This document shows, piece by piece, positions 1 to 11,567 of a stretch of 64,000 nt of DNA. Made by a program: the position numbers and the translations under genes. This stretch comes from Ganoderma boninense (Eukaryota; Basidiomycota; Agaricomycetes; Polyporales; Polyporaceae). The notes under the pieces are model-generated. The model was not told the origin of the DNA. It made no database searches and was given only the letters and a program-made list of their open reading frames with translations. The first letter of the stretch is position 1; each line of letters opens with the position of its first letter. The stretch is taken from the NCBI GenBank assembly GCA_002900995.3, contig CM035310.1, forward strand, positions 1,021,176-1,085,175, read 5' to 3'.

Positions 1-138
1 CCGCCGCGGGGGCCGCAGCAGACAACCAATCGGAGGCAATACGTCTGACCGAGCGGTCCCAGCTAACACGGGAGGACATTGTGATCGAGAGGTACAGAAG
101 GACAGTGGAGACCGTCGAGAGGCTAGAACATCCGATAC

Positions 139-745
139 GTGAGTACTCACTTACCTAGCCTATTGGTGCCACCTGTTTCAGTGGAGACTCGATTCCTTCG
201 AAGCTGCAGGATACCCGTGACCCTCGTACACATACTGGCTGGCCTCGCCATCACGCTCAGCATAGAAGGCACATGGACCGCCCTTGCCGCGTTACTCTTC
301 GCCACCCACTACCCATGGATACTCGCACTCTCCGTCGCAGACTGAGTACGGTCACCCAGTCGCCGAGCTCGCAAAGGCCGCCACCCACCTTTCCCACACG
401 CTCATCGTCTGATGCCCCTCATCTCAAGCTCTGCATCCGCGATGCACAGTCGTAACCCGCCCTTACTTGGCTTGCTTTCGGATGGATCATGGCATCACTC
501 CGGTGACCGACAGCATTGCGGCCTCTCTGCTTGACCTCGCGCACCTAGTCCTAGTCCTTTCCCTGTCCGCGCTCCGCCACGTTAGCCTGAACATTTTCTG
601 AGCTACTTTGGAATCGCGTATACTTCAGTGTGCCGACGCGGAGACAGCTTTCCCGCTCAATGCGTCCGTCTTTCGGTTGGAGAGGCTTGTCGTAGTGTGG
701 TATGGTCTGGACTTCGAGGTGTCCAGTCTGTGCACGGGCTCGGAC
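139..745 (+). pseudogene. Degenerate remnant of a family II F-box/LRR gene
   Basis: No long reading frame survives. Pieces align in order with the long exon of the family II copy at 8711-10658. Bases 210-260 resemble its start (the GDPRTHPGWP region), 255-350 resemble the later EGTW region, and 640-740 read AFPLNASVFRLERL, the counterpart of FPLAASPFRLERL near the family II C-terminus. The large middle part is missing and the pieces lie in different frames. The call rests on these matches only; the stretch before 139 shows nothing I recognise. Confidence 0.6.
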
Positions 746-1051
746 GCCGGCCGTCGCATGAACACAGTATTCTGTGTTCAGAGATATTTCTGATAGAAGC
801 TTCGAGCATAGTTTGCGTTGAATAGTCGAAGCAACAACATTGGGCTCCGAGTCACGACGAATGTCCGGGGGCTCCCACAGGCAATGCCATCGACTCGAGC
901 CTGAATACTAGAACCTACGATTGTCCGATTGGAGTGTTATCATGATCCTTGTTTCTTGGTGACCGAATCGCCGTCTGCGAATGGTACTTCAAGCTGGCGT
1001 TGTTCTCGAGGCTACTGACCGCTGCTAAGAGCCCTTTCTCCTAGCTTGATC
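746..1051. other. Gene-free stretch upstream of F-box gene I-1
   Basis: No convincing coding frame, RNA gene or repeat is visible. It should hold the promoter of the gene starting at 1052. Confidence 0.4.
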
Positions 1052-2745
1052 ATGTCAGCAGCACTCTTTCTGTCCGGCTTTGACGATGTCTCCCATCACA
1101 TTCTGTCACATCTCACTCCAGAACCCAAACCGCCCACCGCCGTCAAAGAAACACATGAGTCAAAATCCGCTCGCAAAGCTTTGGCTCACTTGGCAACGGC
1201 TCACAGCAGCTTGACTCGACCGGCTCTAGCGGTAATGTGGCGCTTGCTCCCCAGTCAAAAGCCATTGGAACACCTTCTTTGCGTTGTAGGGATCGCTCAG
1301 CGACGTCCGGACCCGCCTCCTTTGGTGAGTCGTGTTGGCCCTTTATTTTGATCAAAATATTAACATCGTCTCCAGAAGATGTGCGGGACACCGTCCATAA
1401 ACGAATCAGGCTGGAGACGATTTCAAGAGTACGCCTCTTTCGTACGAGAAATCATGATCGAGCCGTTCGACTGCCGCCGTGACCCTGGTCTTCCGGACCT
1501 GCTGGAAGACACCTTTTGGTGGCACCTGTCTTCTTCCTTAGGCGATACGCCCATTCTTCCCCACTTGCAAACGACAATTCTTCGTAGCATGATTTGGTGG
1601 CGTTCGATCGACGCGGGCGTGCTGCGCCTCGTAAACCCGTCCATACGCAAGTTTGACATCTATTTCCCTCAGGCCTCCCAGGCTGATGTCGAACGGCTCG
1701 GGAGAGTCCTCGCGGGCATGTTTCCGTCAATGAAGAACCTGGAGATGCTTTCGATGCGAGTCTCACACCCGGCACCGTTCTTGGATTTCGAGCCCCTTCC
1801 TAGGCTGCACCCCCTCCTGCGCCGCCTCGAGCTCGGCCCTACACGCATAGAGATCGACCATCTCCGCCCTCTCAGTGCCCTCCCGCACCTCGAACACCTC
1901 GCCATCAGCCTGGGTGCACGGGAACCCCCAAATCTTCGCATCGCACTCCCGGAGCTCCGCAGCTTAGCAGTGTCCTACGATGACTTCGGCGTCATCGGCG
2001 CCCTCCTCGCGCATGTCCACATGCCCCAGCTGCAGACCTTCTCCCTCACCGAGACGCACGGGCACTCCAGCAACATGTCCCGGGAGCTCTCAGCCCATCT
2101 CGGCACGCTGGTGGCGAAGTGTCCGTGCTTGACCGCGTTCGAGTGGACAGGCACGAGCACAAGCACTGGCAGCAGAAGGCACTCCGACGCCCCGCTCGCA
2201 GACCTCCTCGCGCCCCTCCTCGCCCGCCGCGCCACGCGGCGCCTCGTTGTATGCCTCTGGTTCGAGGGCCCCGTCGTGCAGTTCACCCCCGCCGACTTCC
2301 GCGCGATCGCGGAGGCGTGGCCAGACCTCGAGACGTTCTCCCTGAAAGGGATGGGCGACAGCGACGCTGACGACGGCGATGGTTGCGGTGGGATGCCTCC
2401 GCTAGAGCAGTACGCGGACCTCGGGTCCGTCGTGGCGTTCGCCCGCCACTGTCCTCGGCTGCGCAGTCTCTACGTCCCCCTCGTGCAGCTCGACCCCTCC
2501 CCCGAGTCCTCAGATGCGGAGTCGGCCACAGCCCACAGCCTGGCACACCCGGAGGCTCCTGCACCACAGTACTGGCTTCGTGAGTTGATCGTCGAACAGG
2601 TACAGGTCAACGTCGTCACGATCCTGGTCCTGGCCATTCGGAGGAGGAGGAGGACCGGCAGGGGGACCGTGAGCTTGGCTCGGTGAGGTTGCGAGGGTTG
2701 ATGGAGAAGGTATTTCCATCTGCGAGTGTTCGTTGTTGGGACTAA
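1052..2745 (+). CDS. F-box/LRR-like protein, family I copy 1 (frameshifted C-terminus)
   Basis: Two exons, 1052-1324 and 1376-2684, joined by a 51-bp phase-0 intron (GTGAGT to CAG). Exon 1 encodes an F-box-like segment (ILSHLTP, then RKALAHLATAHSSLTRPALAVMWR). Exon 2 begins CGTP...GW.RFQEYASFVREI, the family signature, and continues as leucine-rich, LRR-like sequence without a catalytic motif. Such proteins usually bind Skp1 through the F-box and a target through the LRR part of an SCF ubiquitin ligase; that role is inferred. The open frame ends at 2684, but the family ending RLRGLMEKVFPSASV follows in another frame and stops at 2743-2745. An indel near 2610-2640 has therefore changed the last 40 or so residues. 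It stands apart from its six relatives at 41-53 kb. Confidence 0.7.
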
Positions 2746-3513
2746 GCACCAGGTGGGGATTTGCGGCGAGGCTTTAATGGCCTCCTTTCGGTCAGTGTGG
2801 GGGTAGTACCTTATCAAACATTGACGTGCATGACACCCCGCGCTGGATGAAAGGAAATGATGATTCTTTCCACCGTCCGACTGTGCCAGTAGATCTGACT
2901 CCGAGTCGTGATAGAGAGCAGTAATTTGGCCGTACAGTGGGTTCCACGGAAGGAGGTGGACTCAAATGGTACCGATACTGTTGTTGCCAAACTGCGTGCC
3001 TCGGGTAGATCTACAGGCTTCTTAAGTATGGCGTATATGCCAAACATATTGCACGAGGAGCCCGAACGTCGAACGTAGCCATGCTCGAGTCTTCGAGAGG
3101 TACCTAAGATGGGCTTTCAAAGTTGCCAGTGGCCCATTGCTGATGTTGAACGTTGCACTCGCGCGAGTCGCGCCCAGCCATTGCGGTGCCCGGGGTCCTC
3201 GCCGCTTGGGTGCGGCGAGTTCTGCTCCCATTGCACTGGCAGGGCCCAGTACATAACTATCTTCTCAACTGCATCGTCCCTACTCATCCGCATCCCCACT
3301 GTTGGCAATGCTTTCCTCTACTACGGCAGTTCTCCCTCGTGGTCGAAGTCACGATGGGAGCTAGGTTGGCAGACGCATGTGCACGCGGCCGGGTCCAGGT
3401 CCGGTTTGCCTGAGAGCGTGGTATGTCTCCGAGAACCACACAAAACTGCGAACTACACGGCGGCTCCGGCTTATGCTGCGCCCGTAGTAAACTGCATCTC
3501 GCCGAACACCACC
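2746..3513. other. Intergenic region and leader of family II gene B
   Basis: No gene is supported. From about 3187 it belongs to the left arm of the long inverted duplication, and its sequence (GCGAGTTCTGCTCCCATTGC near 3216) recurs inverted at 39470-39510. The open frame across 3109-3513 is not conserved in start or length between the arms and is taken as leader. Confidence 0.5.
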
Positions 3514-5423
3514 ATGACCAGCGCGACATCTCGCTCCTTGGCCGATGTCCCAGATATCCTCTACCACGTCTTTGCCTACCTCGATCCTATCCATCAGTCG
3601 GACGACGATTATCAAGCCTACGAGTCTCGCCAGTCGCTGTCGATCGCAGCACGGTCTTGCAGGGGATTCACTGGCCCTGCCCTCGACGTCTTGTGGAGAC
3701 GACTACCGGACGACCAGCCTCTCGCGGATCTCCTGTGCGAACTCGGAATTGCCGGGAGGGAAGGCGTCCGAGAAGACTTTGGACACCTTGGGAAGAAGCC
3801 TCAACGCTATCGTCTGCCTCACCAAGGCGGAGGAGGGTACCGCATTCCTGGTGTTGCGGAGGCTTACGAGAAACGTTGGCGGCTGTTCACAGGATACGAT
3901 CTGAAATACGTGAGTTTCCATCGTATGTTATGAGCTACCAATGTCAATCATACAGCATATCACCTGCATTTCGTCAGGTTTTGCAGACTGCCGACGATCC
4001 TCGTGCTCATCCTAACTGGCCCCGATTCATGGAGTACGCCTCCCGCGTCCGTGCCATCACCTTATTTGTCTTCGATGGCCCGGCATGGAGCGCTATATGG
4101 GAGGACCTCTTGGCTGTGACTGACCGCGCTCCAATCCTCCCGAGACTGCTATCGGTCGCCTTCTGCTCCTTTACACGACGCGCTGTCAATCCAGGAGCTT
4201 TCGCGCTCATCTCTCCTTCAGTGCGCAACCTCAATCTCAGTGTCAACAACGACGGCTGGTACCAACTCGACGAGAAATTCCGCTCCATATTTACCCAGAG
4301 CTTCGACGCTGCTCCGGAGATCGAGAAACTTCGTCTCGACTTTCATCCCTCTATCCTTGGTGGATCCCTCTTGCAGACCCGCTGTGCTCAACTGCGTCAT
4401 GTCGAAGTCTTCCCCCTGTTAGATCTCGACGGCCTGCGACTCCTGACAGAGCTTCCTGCCTTGCAGCACTTGTCAATCTCGCTGGATAGGAAGGACTTCC
4501 TTGAAGCCGGTCCGACGCTTACGTTCAAGTCCATCTCCGAACTCGTTGTTGAAGGCACTTGGGCCAACCTCAGCACACTGCTCGACGCTGTCCGCCTCCC
4601 TTCGATGCACACGCTCTCCATCACAGGCTGGGAATACGGCGAGCCAGCCGCCGAGCTCGCAAAAGCCGCCACCCAGTGTTTCCGCACGCTCGCCGCGCGA
4701 CACCCCTCCATCACGCGCCTCTCAGTGTCCGCCACATACGGGCGCGTCCCGCCCTCACGCGGCTGCGTAGAATACGGCATCGAGCTCGTCGACGACGCCT
4801 TCGCAGCGTCGCTCCTAGACATCGCACACCCGCTCCTCGCGCTCTCCGCCCTCCGCCACCTCGCGCTCGGCTTCCCCAGCTACTTCGACATCGTCTGCAC
4901 GGAGGCGGACCTGCACACCGTCGCGGAGGCCTTTCCCGCCCTGGAAGCGTTCCACCTGCGCGTCTGGCCCTACTTCGGCTTCTTCCGAGTCTCCCGCCAG
5001 GACGACTCGGACGCCGACCCTCCACAGCGTATCCGCGGCGGCCCCCTCCACGCACTCGCGTATTTCGCCCGGAGTTGCCCGAGGTTGCGGGTGCTCCACC
5101 TGCCGGAGATGGAGATGACGGAGGAGTCACTCGCACTAGCCTCGCTCAGCGACGGCCGGCCTCCCGAGTCTGGCGAGAAGCATGGTCTGCGGACGCTCGT
5201 CATACCGCGGGTGCTGCTGTCCGCTGGCAGTGGAAGGGCGGGCTTGGCTGGGAGGGTATCGGAGGTTGTGAGAGGGGTCTTTCCGCTTGCGGCGTCCCCC
5301 TTCCGTCTGGAGAGACTCGCGATGCAGGAGGATTGGGCGGTGGCGGATGGGGCTTCGCGGTGTCCGGAGTGCACGCGAGGTTCGGATATTACCTTTGCGT
5401 TTAATCCATATTCCCGATCCTAG
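3514..5423 (+). CDS. F-box/LRR-like protein, family II gene B (left arm)
   Basis: Exons 3514-3909 and 3978-5423 with a 68-bp phase-0 intron; about 613 residues. The start is the ATG before TSATSRSLADVPDILYHVF, whose DVPDILYHVFAYLDP is the F-box-like motif; ALDVLWRRLPDDQPLADLL follows. Exon 2 holds LRR-like repeats (PALQHLSISL, SALRHLALGF, CPRLRVLHLP) and ends with a cysteine pair, CPECTRGSD. No stop or frameshift was found, so this copy looks functional. Its closest relative is the inverted copy at 37286-39196; the copy at 8711 is more distant. Probable role: substrate adaptor of an SCF ubiquitin ligase, by family inference. Confidence 0.75.
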
Positions 5424-5499
5424 TCCATGTTGTCTGGAAATCGGAGGGCGATGCGCGTCCTGCCACGTTTTCGATAGCAGTGCTGTCACGGTCATCCTT

Positions 5500-6430
5500 A
5501 CGGTCCTTGTGAGGCATCTCCACGAGGGCTCTCACCTCGAGTGCTCTCGCCCTCATGTCTCGGTCGGTATCCAAGCTACATGCCTTCAATGATCCCGGGA
5601 GGGTACTCGTAAATTTACGCCACTTATTCTCCTAGAGCTTCAATGACGCCCCTCAGAGTCGGATTGACCAACTTCGTCTGGAGATTCTCGCCTCTGGCAT
5701 CGCCTGCCGGCGATGGAGCTGATCGCGGCCGTGGGGGAGCCTGAGAAAGAGTGGTTGGGTTGGGCGACGAGGGTGAGCTGCTTAGCAATACGAGCCGAAT
5801 GCCCTGCGGGCGTCGTCATTCCGACGACGCTCTTTCCATCCGACAGGGCAGACTCCTATGTCTGAGGCCATAGGGGATCCATGCATTCCCCTCGCCCGGA
5901 CGTGGCCCCGACCTCGAAACGTTCTGCCCGCACGGGACGGGCGATAAGGCCTTGAGGACTCTGACGGGGGTGGCGGCGGTGGCGGTGGCGAGATGCGGAG
6001 TCGGGTAGAACAGTATACAGACCCGGGCCCTCGGGTCCATCGTAGCGTTCGCCCGCCACTGTCTTCAGCTGCGCAGTCTCCACGGCCCCCTCGTGCAGCT
6101 CGACCCCTCCCCCGAGTCTTCAAAGGCGGAGCTTCTGCTATATCCCACAAGGAGGCACAATGACCGGAGGCTCGCCGGTGCGCCACCCTACTGGCTCCGT
6201 GAGCTAATCGTCGGACAGGTCAACGTTGCTCGTCCTGGTTCTGGGCCTTCTGAGGAGGACGAGGGCCGGCCGCGGTGCCGCGAACTTGGTTTGAAGAGCT
6301 CGAGGTTGCGAGGTTTGATGGCGAAGGTGTCTCCGTCTGCGGAGCCTGAACGGCGCTCCAGTCGATGTTGACGATCTTGCTTGAGCTCCGAGTCTGCCAC
6401 GGTCGACACTCTCCGCGCCGCTACTTAGGC
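5500..6430 (+). pseudogene. Fused fragments of family II and family I F-box genes
   Basis: Bases 5510-5690 resemble the middle of the family II long exon (compare 9420-9600: SALSLMSPS, then a segment reading FTQSFN..PQIDQLRLEI). From about 5990 to 6330 the sequence instead resembles the end of family I: VAFARHC, LVQLDPSPESS, YWLRELIVGQVNVARPG, SRLRGLMAKV. Frames are broken throughout. The same composite lies inverted at 36560-37200, so the fusion predates the duplication of the arms. Confidence 0.6.
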
Positions 6431-6442
6431 GGGCCGCGTCAT

Positions 6443-8022
6443 CTACTTCGCCAGAAAGCCTCCCTCGTCCTCCCGCACTGTGCCTTCGGGCGTCGCGGAT
6501 GTCTGCCACACCTGCGGGTTCTCGCGGATGTACTCGGACTTCAACCGCAACATGTGGGGCGTCTCCATGTGGACGCAGACGCTTTCAGGTGGATACTCGA
6601 CTTCGTCAAGCGTAGCTGAACAGATGCAGAATGAGAGGGTAAGTCAAAGAGATAGAGATTTGGAGTGGGCATGCGGGAAGATGACATACCGAGTTCAGGA
6701 AGCCGTGCCAAAAGCCTGGCTCTCCATCGTGCGTCACCATCTACATAAGAATCTTCTAGGGGAGATTAAAATGGCCGGTTCAAGGCAATCGTAATCATAC
6801 GCACCGACGTCCGAACCCTCGCTGCCTCTGGATACCTGTGCTTTTTCGGACGCCGATGCCTCAGATATCGCTGGGATAAAACGAGGCGTCAGCCAGTAGA
6901 TATGTTGCGAGGCAGTATACGCACGGCTGTCTTCATTGATGGCCAGAAGCTTGGCAACCTGTGGCACCGCCTGCCGCGACGCTAACCCCTCTGCAGCAAC
7001 CTTGACCATAGGGTTGTCAGGGATGGAATTGAAGAACGCCGGCATGCGCAGGAGATGGATAACGGCATAAGCAAAACGTGCATAGAGGTACTCGACGGCG
7101 ACGGTGGGGTGAATCGTCACGAGTCTCTCATGGAGCAGCTCTGTGTAGTCAGGATAGCCGTTGCATTCCACAAAGTACGCCATGAACTGATCGTTGCCGG
7201 CAGGATAGAAAACGAAGGCGTGCGAATCGAGGCAGCGAAGCACATCGTCCCGTAATAAGATGCCATTCGTATGAGTGTCGACGCCTGCATCTTCGTTGCC
7301 GGGGGAACAAAACATCATTTCGTTCGCCATAAACCAAGCCGCCTCAGCTCTGGGCACGAGATGAGCGCATTGGGTGACTAGGGTGGCAGCATTTCCCGAC
7401 ATAAATCAACGACGGTGCACCAACACGAATACAATACGAAACAACGCACAATTTCGGTACTTCGTGACGATGCAGCATTGGTCTCTTGCCATGACGTAGT
7501 TAGACATGTTTGTTGGCGAAACGACTTGAAGGGGGCCTGTTACTGCCGTCCACCGAGCGCTGGCCCGTGCGGTGTACCAGTTGTCGGGTATCTGAGGAGG
7601 GAAAACGAACGCAGAGAAGCTTTTGACAATTGGGTAGTTGGAATTGGTAGGAGCTTCAAGAGGACCAAGGAAGTAATAGTAGTCGCCGCATGTTAGGAGC
7701 GAGACGTCGTCAATGGGTACGCGGATTTTTCTTCGCGGTCGTGTGCAAGGAAGTCCTCCCAGTTGTGAGCGGCGTGATTGGTGACAACGCGGCACGCATC
7801 GAGAGCAAGGACATGGCATACACCAGACCGGCATTGGGAGGAATCAGCCTGAGCGAGATCGAGTCTGGAGTAGGCAGGAAAAATGAACAAGATTGCGCCG
7901 ACGCCGGGGTGTCTGATCACGACCGATCCTGCGAAGACGACTTTCTGTTCCGATATATCGAGTTCAGTGAGGGCCGACCGAGGGACCATGGTTGGAGCTA
8001 TCGAGAAAGAACTTGAGGACAA
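6443..8022 (-). pseudogene. HNH-nuclease domain protein, left copy, frameshifted in exon 1
   Basis: Four exons on the minus strand: 8022-7450, 7377-6805, 6755-6690 and 6615-6443. Introns are 72, 49 and 74 bp with good GT-AG ends. The exon 1/2 junction carries the HNH_2-type signature RDQCCIVTKY...TQCAHLVPRAEAAWF...NGI.LRDDVLRCLDSHAFVFYP, a fungal family of predicted nucleases of unknown role. Compared with the right copy, one G is missing near 7733 (in the DREGKIRVP region), which breaks exon 1. The last exon also stops five codons early (AAG TAG where the partner has AAG TGG). Exons 2 and 3 are intact. Probably no longer makes a full protein. Confidence 0.7.
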
Positions 8023-8102
8023 GACAAGACAGAATCAAGGAGCAGCTGACACGGAGCATGAAAGTTGGTTCGGAGACAGTTAGCCCCTGATCTGAACTGG
8101 CA

Positions 8103-8390
8103 CTGTCCAAGAACCAAACCGTTAGCTATGAGGTGCGAATACTGATGTCACAATTGCAAGTGACCATGGGGGTGTGAGCACGTCTTTTTCAATACATTGG
8201 GTGTATGACTTACTTTCTCTGATACATCATACAATCCGGGGTCTGGGACGGGCAAGGGTCATGGCCAGAACGGGAACGCTCCGACTGCCTCCGACTCGGC
8301 GAGACTACGTAGCACAGCCACAATGCCAATTCGAGTGATGTCGTCAGCAAATGTCATCGAGATTCGGCTTGTGCTCGTCGACCATTCCTT
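8103..8390. repeat. Orphan promoter-like repeat, inverted copy of 42630-42925
   Basis: ACCAAACCGTTAGCTATGAG and the 280 bases after it match the reverse complement of 42630-42925 closely. The right-hand copy is the upstream region of family I copy 2. Here the sequence is followed by no family I gene, only by a short piece near 8440-8470 that could be the family I ending (SLMAKIFP). I infer a promoter left behind after loss of its gene; a mobile element cannot be ruled out. Confidence 0.6.
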
Positions 8391-8710
8391 ACAGGCTTAC
8401 ACGACTCGAGTCCTCGGGGCTCATCGTTCCGTGCCAGTTTGATGGCAAAAATCTTCCCCGTTTGCTGTATTTCGCATCTGACAGAGGTTACGAAGACTCA
8501 CCGCCGAAACATTATTTGGTCTAGTCCAGTGGTTGTTCTGGGTGGAGGACTAAGAACCAGAACGGTAAGGATGAAGGACGGGCGATGCGCCGCGACGGGA
8601 TGAAAGCACCGGTAAGTTCCGTCATCCCTGTACAACAAAGTTAAGCTCACAGTGCGCATGTTGAATGAGTCAGCGACTTCCTTTTCCTTTCCATCCGAGT
8701 CCTCCACCTG

Positions 8711-10658
8711 ATGGCTAGTACTACTACCGCAACCAGTCGCTCCATATCTGACGTACCAGACATTCTACCCCACATCTTTTCCTACCTGGACCCAGTCAAC
8801 CACTTCCCACACGAATATGACCAGATCTACGAGTCTCGCCGGTCGTTGGCCCTTGCCGCAAGGACTTGCTGGGGGTTCGCTTGGCCCAGCCTTGGACGTG
8901 TTGTGGAAGCGGCTCCCGGACGATCAACCTCTTGCAGATCTCCTTTGTGAGGTTGGAATCGCCACGAGAGAAGCCGACGAGGAAAGTCTCAAACTTCTTG
9001 GAAAAGACAGAGCTGATCGTTATCGCCTGCCCAACCAATTCGCTACGATGCGGTCATCACGAGACGGTACATTCGACATCGACCTCCCTCCCGCGGGCGC
9101 TGTAAATGCAGGGGCTGAGATGCCATATGAGCGATGCTGGAGATTGTCAAGGGGATATGACGTTCAATATGTAAGTTTCTCTGAATAGGCCATAGTGCTA
9201 TGAAAGCTACTGCAACTAAACCTCGCTCCCTCAGCTCTTGCGGGATACCGGTGACCCCCGTACCCATCCTGGTTGGCCTCGCTTTGTGGAGTACGCTTCA
9301 CGCGTCCGCAGCATCATCTTGTTCGCGTTTGATGGACCAGCATGGAGTGCAATTTGGGAGGTCCTACGGTGCCGTATAGATGGTGCTCCCATCCTGCCAC
9401 GACTTCGATCTGTAGGCTTCTCTGCGAGGGCCTTCACCCCAAGTGCTCTCTCGCTCATGTCTCCGTCCGCATGCAAGCTCACCTTCAACGATCTCAGGAG
9501 AGGATACAGAGATGCCTGGTCGGCACTCGATGAGAACGAACGCCGCTTATTCACCCAGAGCTTCAATTTCGCCCCTCAGATTGACCAACTTCGGCTTGAG
9601 ATTCCTCCCTCTCACCTCGGTCTGCCTCTTCTCCAGACCCATTGCTTTCGCATCCATCAACTGCAAGTCTACCCAACACTCACTATGGACGAGCTGCAGA
9701 TCTTGACGACGCTCCCTTCTCTGCAACGTTTGTCGATCGCACTGGTTAGAGAGAGGGCCCCTGACACTTGGCTCAGGTTGACATTCAAAACTGTCACCAA
9801 CCTCGACGTGGAGGGTACTTGGGTGAAACTCAGCACATTTTTCGACTCTGTTTCCCTCCCATCGATGCACACGCTCTCCGTGACGGGCTGGGCATTTGGC
9901 AAACCAGCCCCGCAGCTCGCCGAGGGCGCTGTGCGTTGTTTCCTCACGCTCTCCGCTCAACATGCCTCGATTACAAGCTTATCTGTATGCGAACTACCGC
10001 CGCTCAGGCGATCACCGCCCCCACCAACCGTCATCCTATCCAGAGGCGAAGCTTTGCTCATCCGAGGCGTCTTCGAGGGATCACTCCTGGACCTGATGCA
10101 CCCCCTCCTCTCCCTCTCCGCGCTCCGCCACCTCTCCCTCTCCCTCCCGACACACTACGATCTCGCCTGCACTGCGGCGGACTTGCGCGCGGTCGCGGAG
10201 GCCTTTCGGGCCCTCGAAACGCTCCATCTGCTCATCGGTCGCGATCCGGAACGCACCCGCGGGGGGTCGCTGGACGGGCTCGCGCACTTCGCGCGGAACT
10301 GTCCTAGGCTTGGTTTGCTGCATCTACCCGCGATGGAGACGACGGAGGAATCCCTCAGCATGCTCGGTGACGAAGGGTCTGTGCTTCCGCGCGAGCCGCA
10401 TGGCCTGCGGACGCTCATTATCCCGAAGGTGTTCTTCCCCCCGGCAGGGCGGACCTGGCTAGCGAGGTGTCGGGACTCGTGGGGCGGATGTTCCCGCTCG
10501 CTGGGTCCGTCTTCAGGCGGGAGAGACTCGAGATGAAGGAGGATTGGGTGGTGGTGGATGGCGTTTCGGAGTGCCCAGATCCGGAGTGCGCACCTACCTG
10601 GCGGAAAATTTGTCCTATTCCCGAGTTGCAGGCTGCTGATTTTGTGGATTTGCTTTGA
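8711..10658 (+). pseudogene. F-box/LRR-like protein, family II, two frameshifts
   Basis: Exons 8711-9170 and 9235-10658 with a 64-bp phase-0 intron. Exon 1 opens MASTTTATSRSISDVPDILPHIF, the family II F-box-like start. An extra T near 8881 shifts the frame before ALDVLWKRLPDDQPLADLL. Near 10446 a second small indel shifts the frame before LASEVSGLVGRMFPLAGSVFRRERL. Between the two lesions the LRR-like part is open for over 400 codons. This is more divergent from gene B than the two arm copies are from each other, so it is an older paralogue. It sits just outside the left arm. Confidence 0.7.
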
Positions 10659-11018
10659 GAATTTCATACTGCAAAGATTTATGCTTGTAGATTGGCTGAG
10701 CTACCCGAGCGATACTATGTTAGCCCCTTGATCAGTATGGATCGACCTTGCAATTGACCTACAACCAGTGATGGACAAGATTCAAGACAAACTATCAATG
10801 AGTATGTTCCTCTGCCATACAAAAGGAAACGATTTTAGCACATCGGGGTGTATGAAGGGCTCACGAACAGACTGAGAGTTTGCTGAGAGTGCATCATGTA
10901 CCTAGCGCCGGCAAGTTCGAGGTTATGCTGGCGTGCTCGGGGTCCTGACGGGCGCTTGGTGGCAAGTCCTCAGGCCTTGCTGGTCGCGCTCACTCTTGAT
11001 CACGACCACATCCTCACC
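10659..11018. other. Intergenic region with a leader shared with F-box genes
   Basis: Bases 10895-10955 (CTAGCGCCGGCAAGTTCGAG and after) resemble the reverse complement of 39480-39545 and, more weakly, 3187-3240, which are the leaders of the two family II arm genes. Nothing else is seen. Confidence 0.45.
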
Positions 11019-11567
11019 ATGCCTCCTCGAGTGTCCCTTCCGTCGTTGAGGTTCTCGTGTCGTTCATACGCTACCCGACTCCCAGAGCGGCCCCCACACC
11101 GCACCCCAGACCCGCTTCGCAACAACCCCCATGCGAGCTACACGGAGCTCCCAGAGAATCTGACGTTCATCCATCGTCCACCCCCGACGTCGCCCTCGCC
11201 GCTCTCATACACCACGTCACCCGCATCGCCGCTGCTCCAGCCCTCCACTTCTGCCCCAGCGGAGAACCAGAGCCTGCCACCGACCTTCCGCAAGCAGCAC
11301 GGGGAGAAGCCGCGTGTCTCTGACGAGGACGTCGCGCGCATCCGCCAGCTCCGCAGGGAAGACCCGGCGACGTGGACGCGCGGGAGGCTCGCGAAGGAGT
11401 TCAACTGCACGCCGTGGTTCGTGGGCAAGATCACGTCGCTGAAGGGCCCGGACGTGCGCAAGGCCAAGGCGGAGTTGGAGGAGGAGCACGCGGCGCACCG
11501 GGCGAAGTGGGGCGAGAGGAGGTCGCTGTATGCGGAGATCAGGAAAAAGCGCAGGGAGTTCTGGTAG
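11019..11567 (+). CDS. MRPL20: Mitochondrial large-subunit ribosomal protein, L20 type (mL58)
   Basis: Single exon, 182 residues. The ATG at 11019 (CACCATGCC context) was chosen over further-upstream frames because it opens a typical mitochondrial presequence, MPPRVSLPSLRFSCRSYAT, rich in Arg and Ser without acids. The diagnostic part of this fungal family is RKQHGEKPRVSDEDVARI, RREDPATWTRGRLAKEFNC and TPWFVGKIT, at roughly residues 95-150, followed by a charged helical tail. The product should be imported into mitochondria and built into the 54S ribosomal subunit. No defect seen. This is one of the few clear housekeeping genes in the window. Confidence 0.85.
   Translation: MPPRVSLPSLRFSCRSYATRLPERPPHRTPDPLRNNPHASYTELPENLTFIHRPPPTSPSPLSYTTSPASPLLQPSTSAPAENQSLPPTFRKQHGEKPRVSDEDVARIRQLRREDPATWTRGRLAKEFNCTPWFVGKITSLKGPDVRKAKAELEEEHAAHRAKWGERRSLYAEIRKKRREFW

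Larger units (their letters stand above)
3187..8095. repeat. Left arm of a long inverted duplication
   Basis: Sequence from about 3187 to about 8095 is repeated in opposite orientation at about 34886-39513. It includes a family II F-box gene, gene fragments and an HNH gene in the same order. The inner edge is sharp: TAGCCCCTGATCTGA matches at 8081-8095, then the two copies diverge at once. The arms differ by scattered substitutions and small indels. The space between the arms is about 26.8 kb. Confidence 0.85.

Noticed and set aside
3109..3513. N-terminal extension of F-box gene B starting at 3109
   Set aside because: The inverted copy B' does not preserve this start or its residues, whereas similarity is strong from the ATG at 3514.
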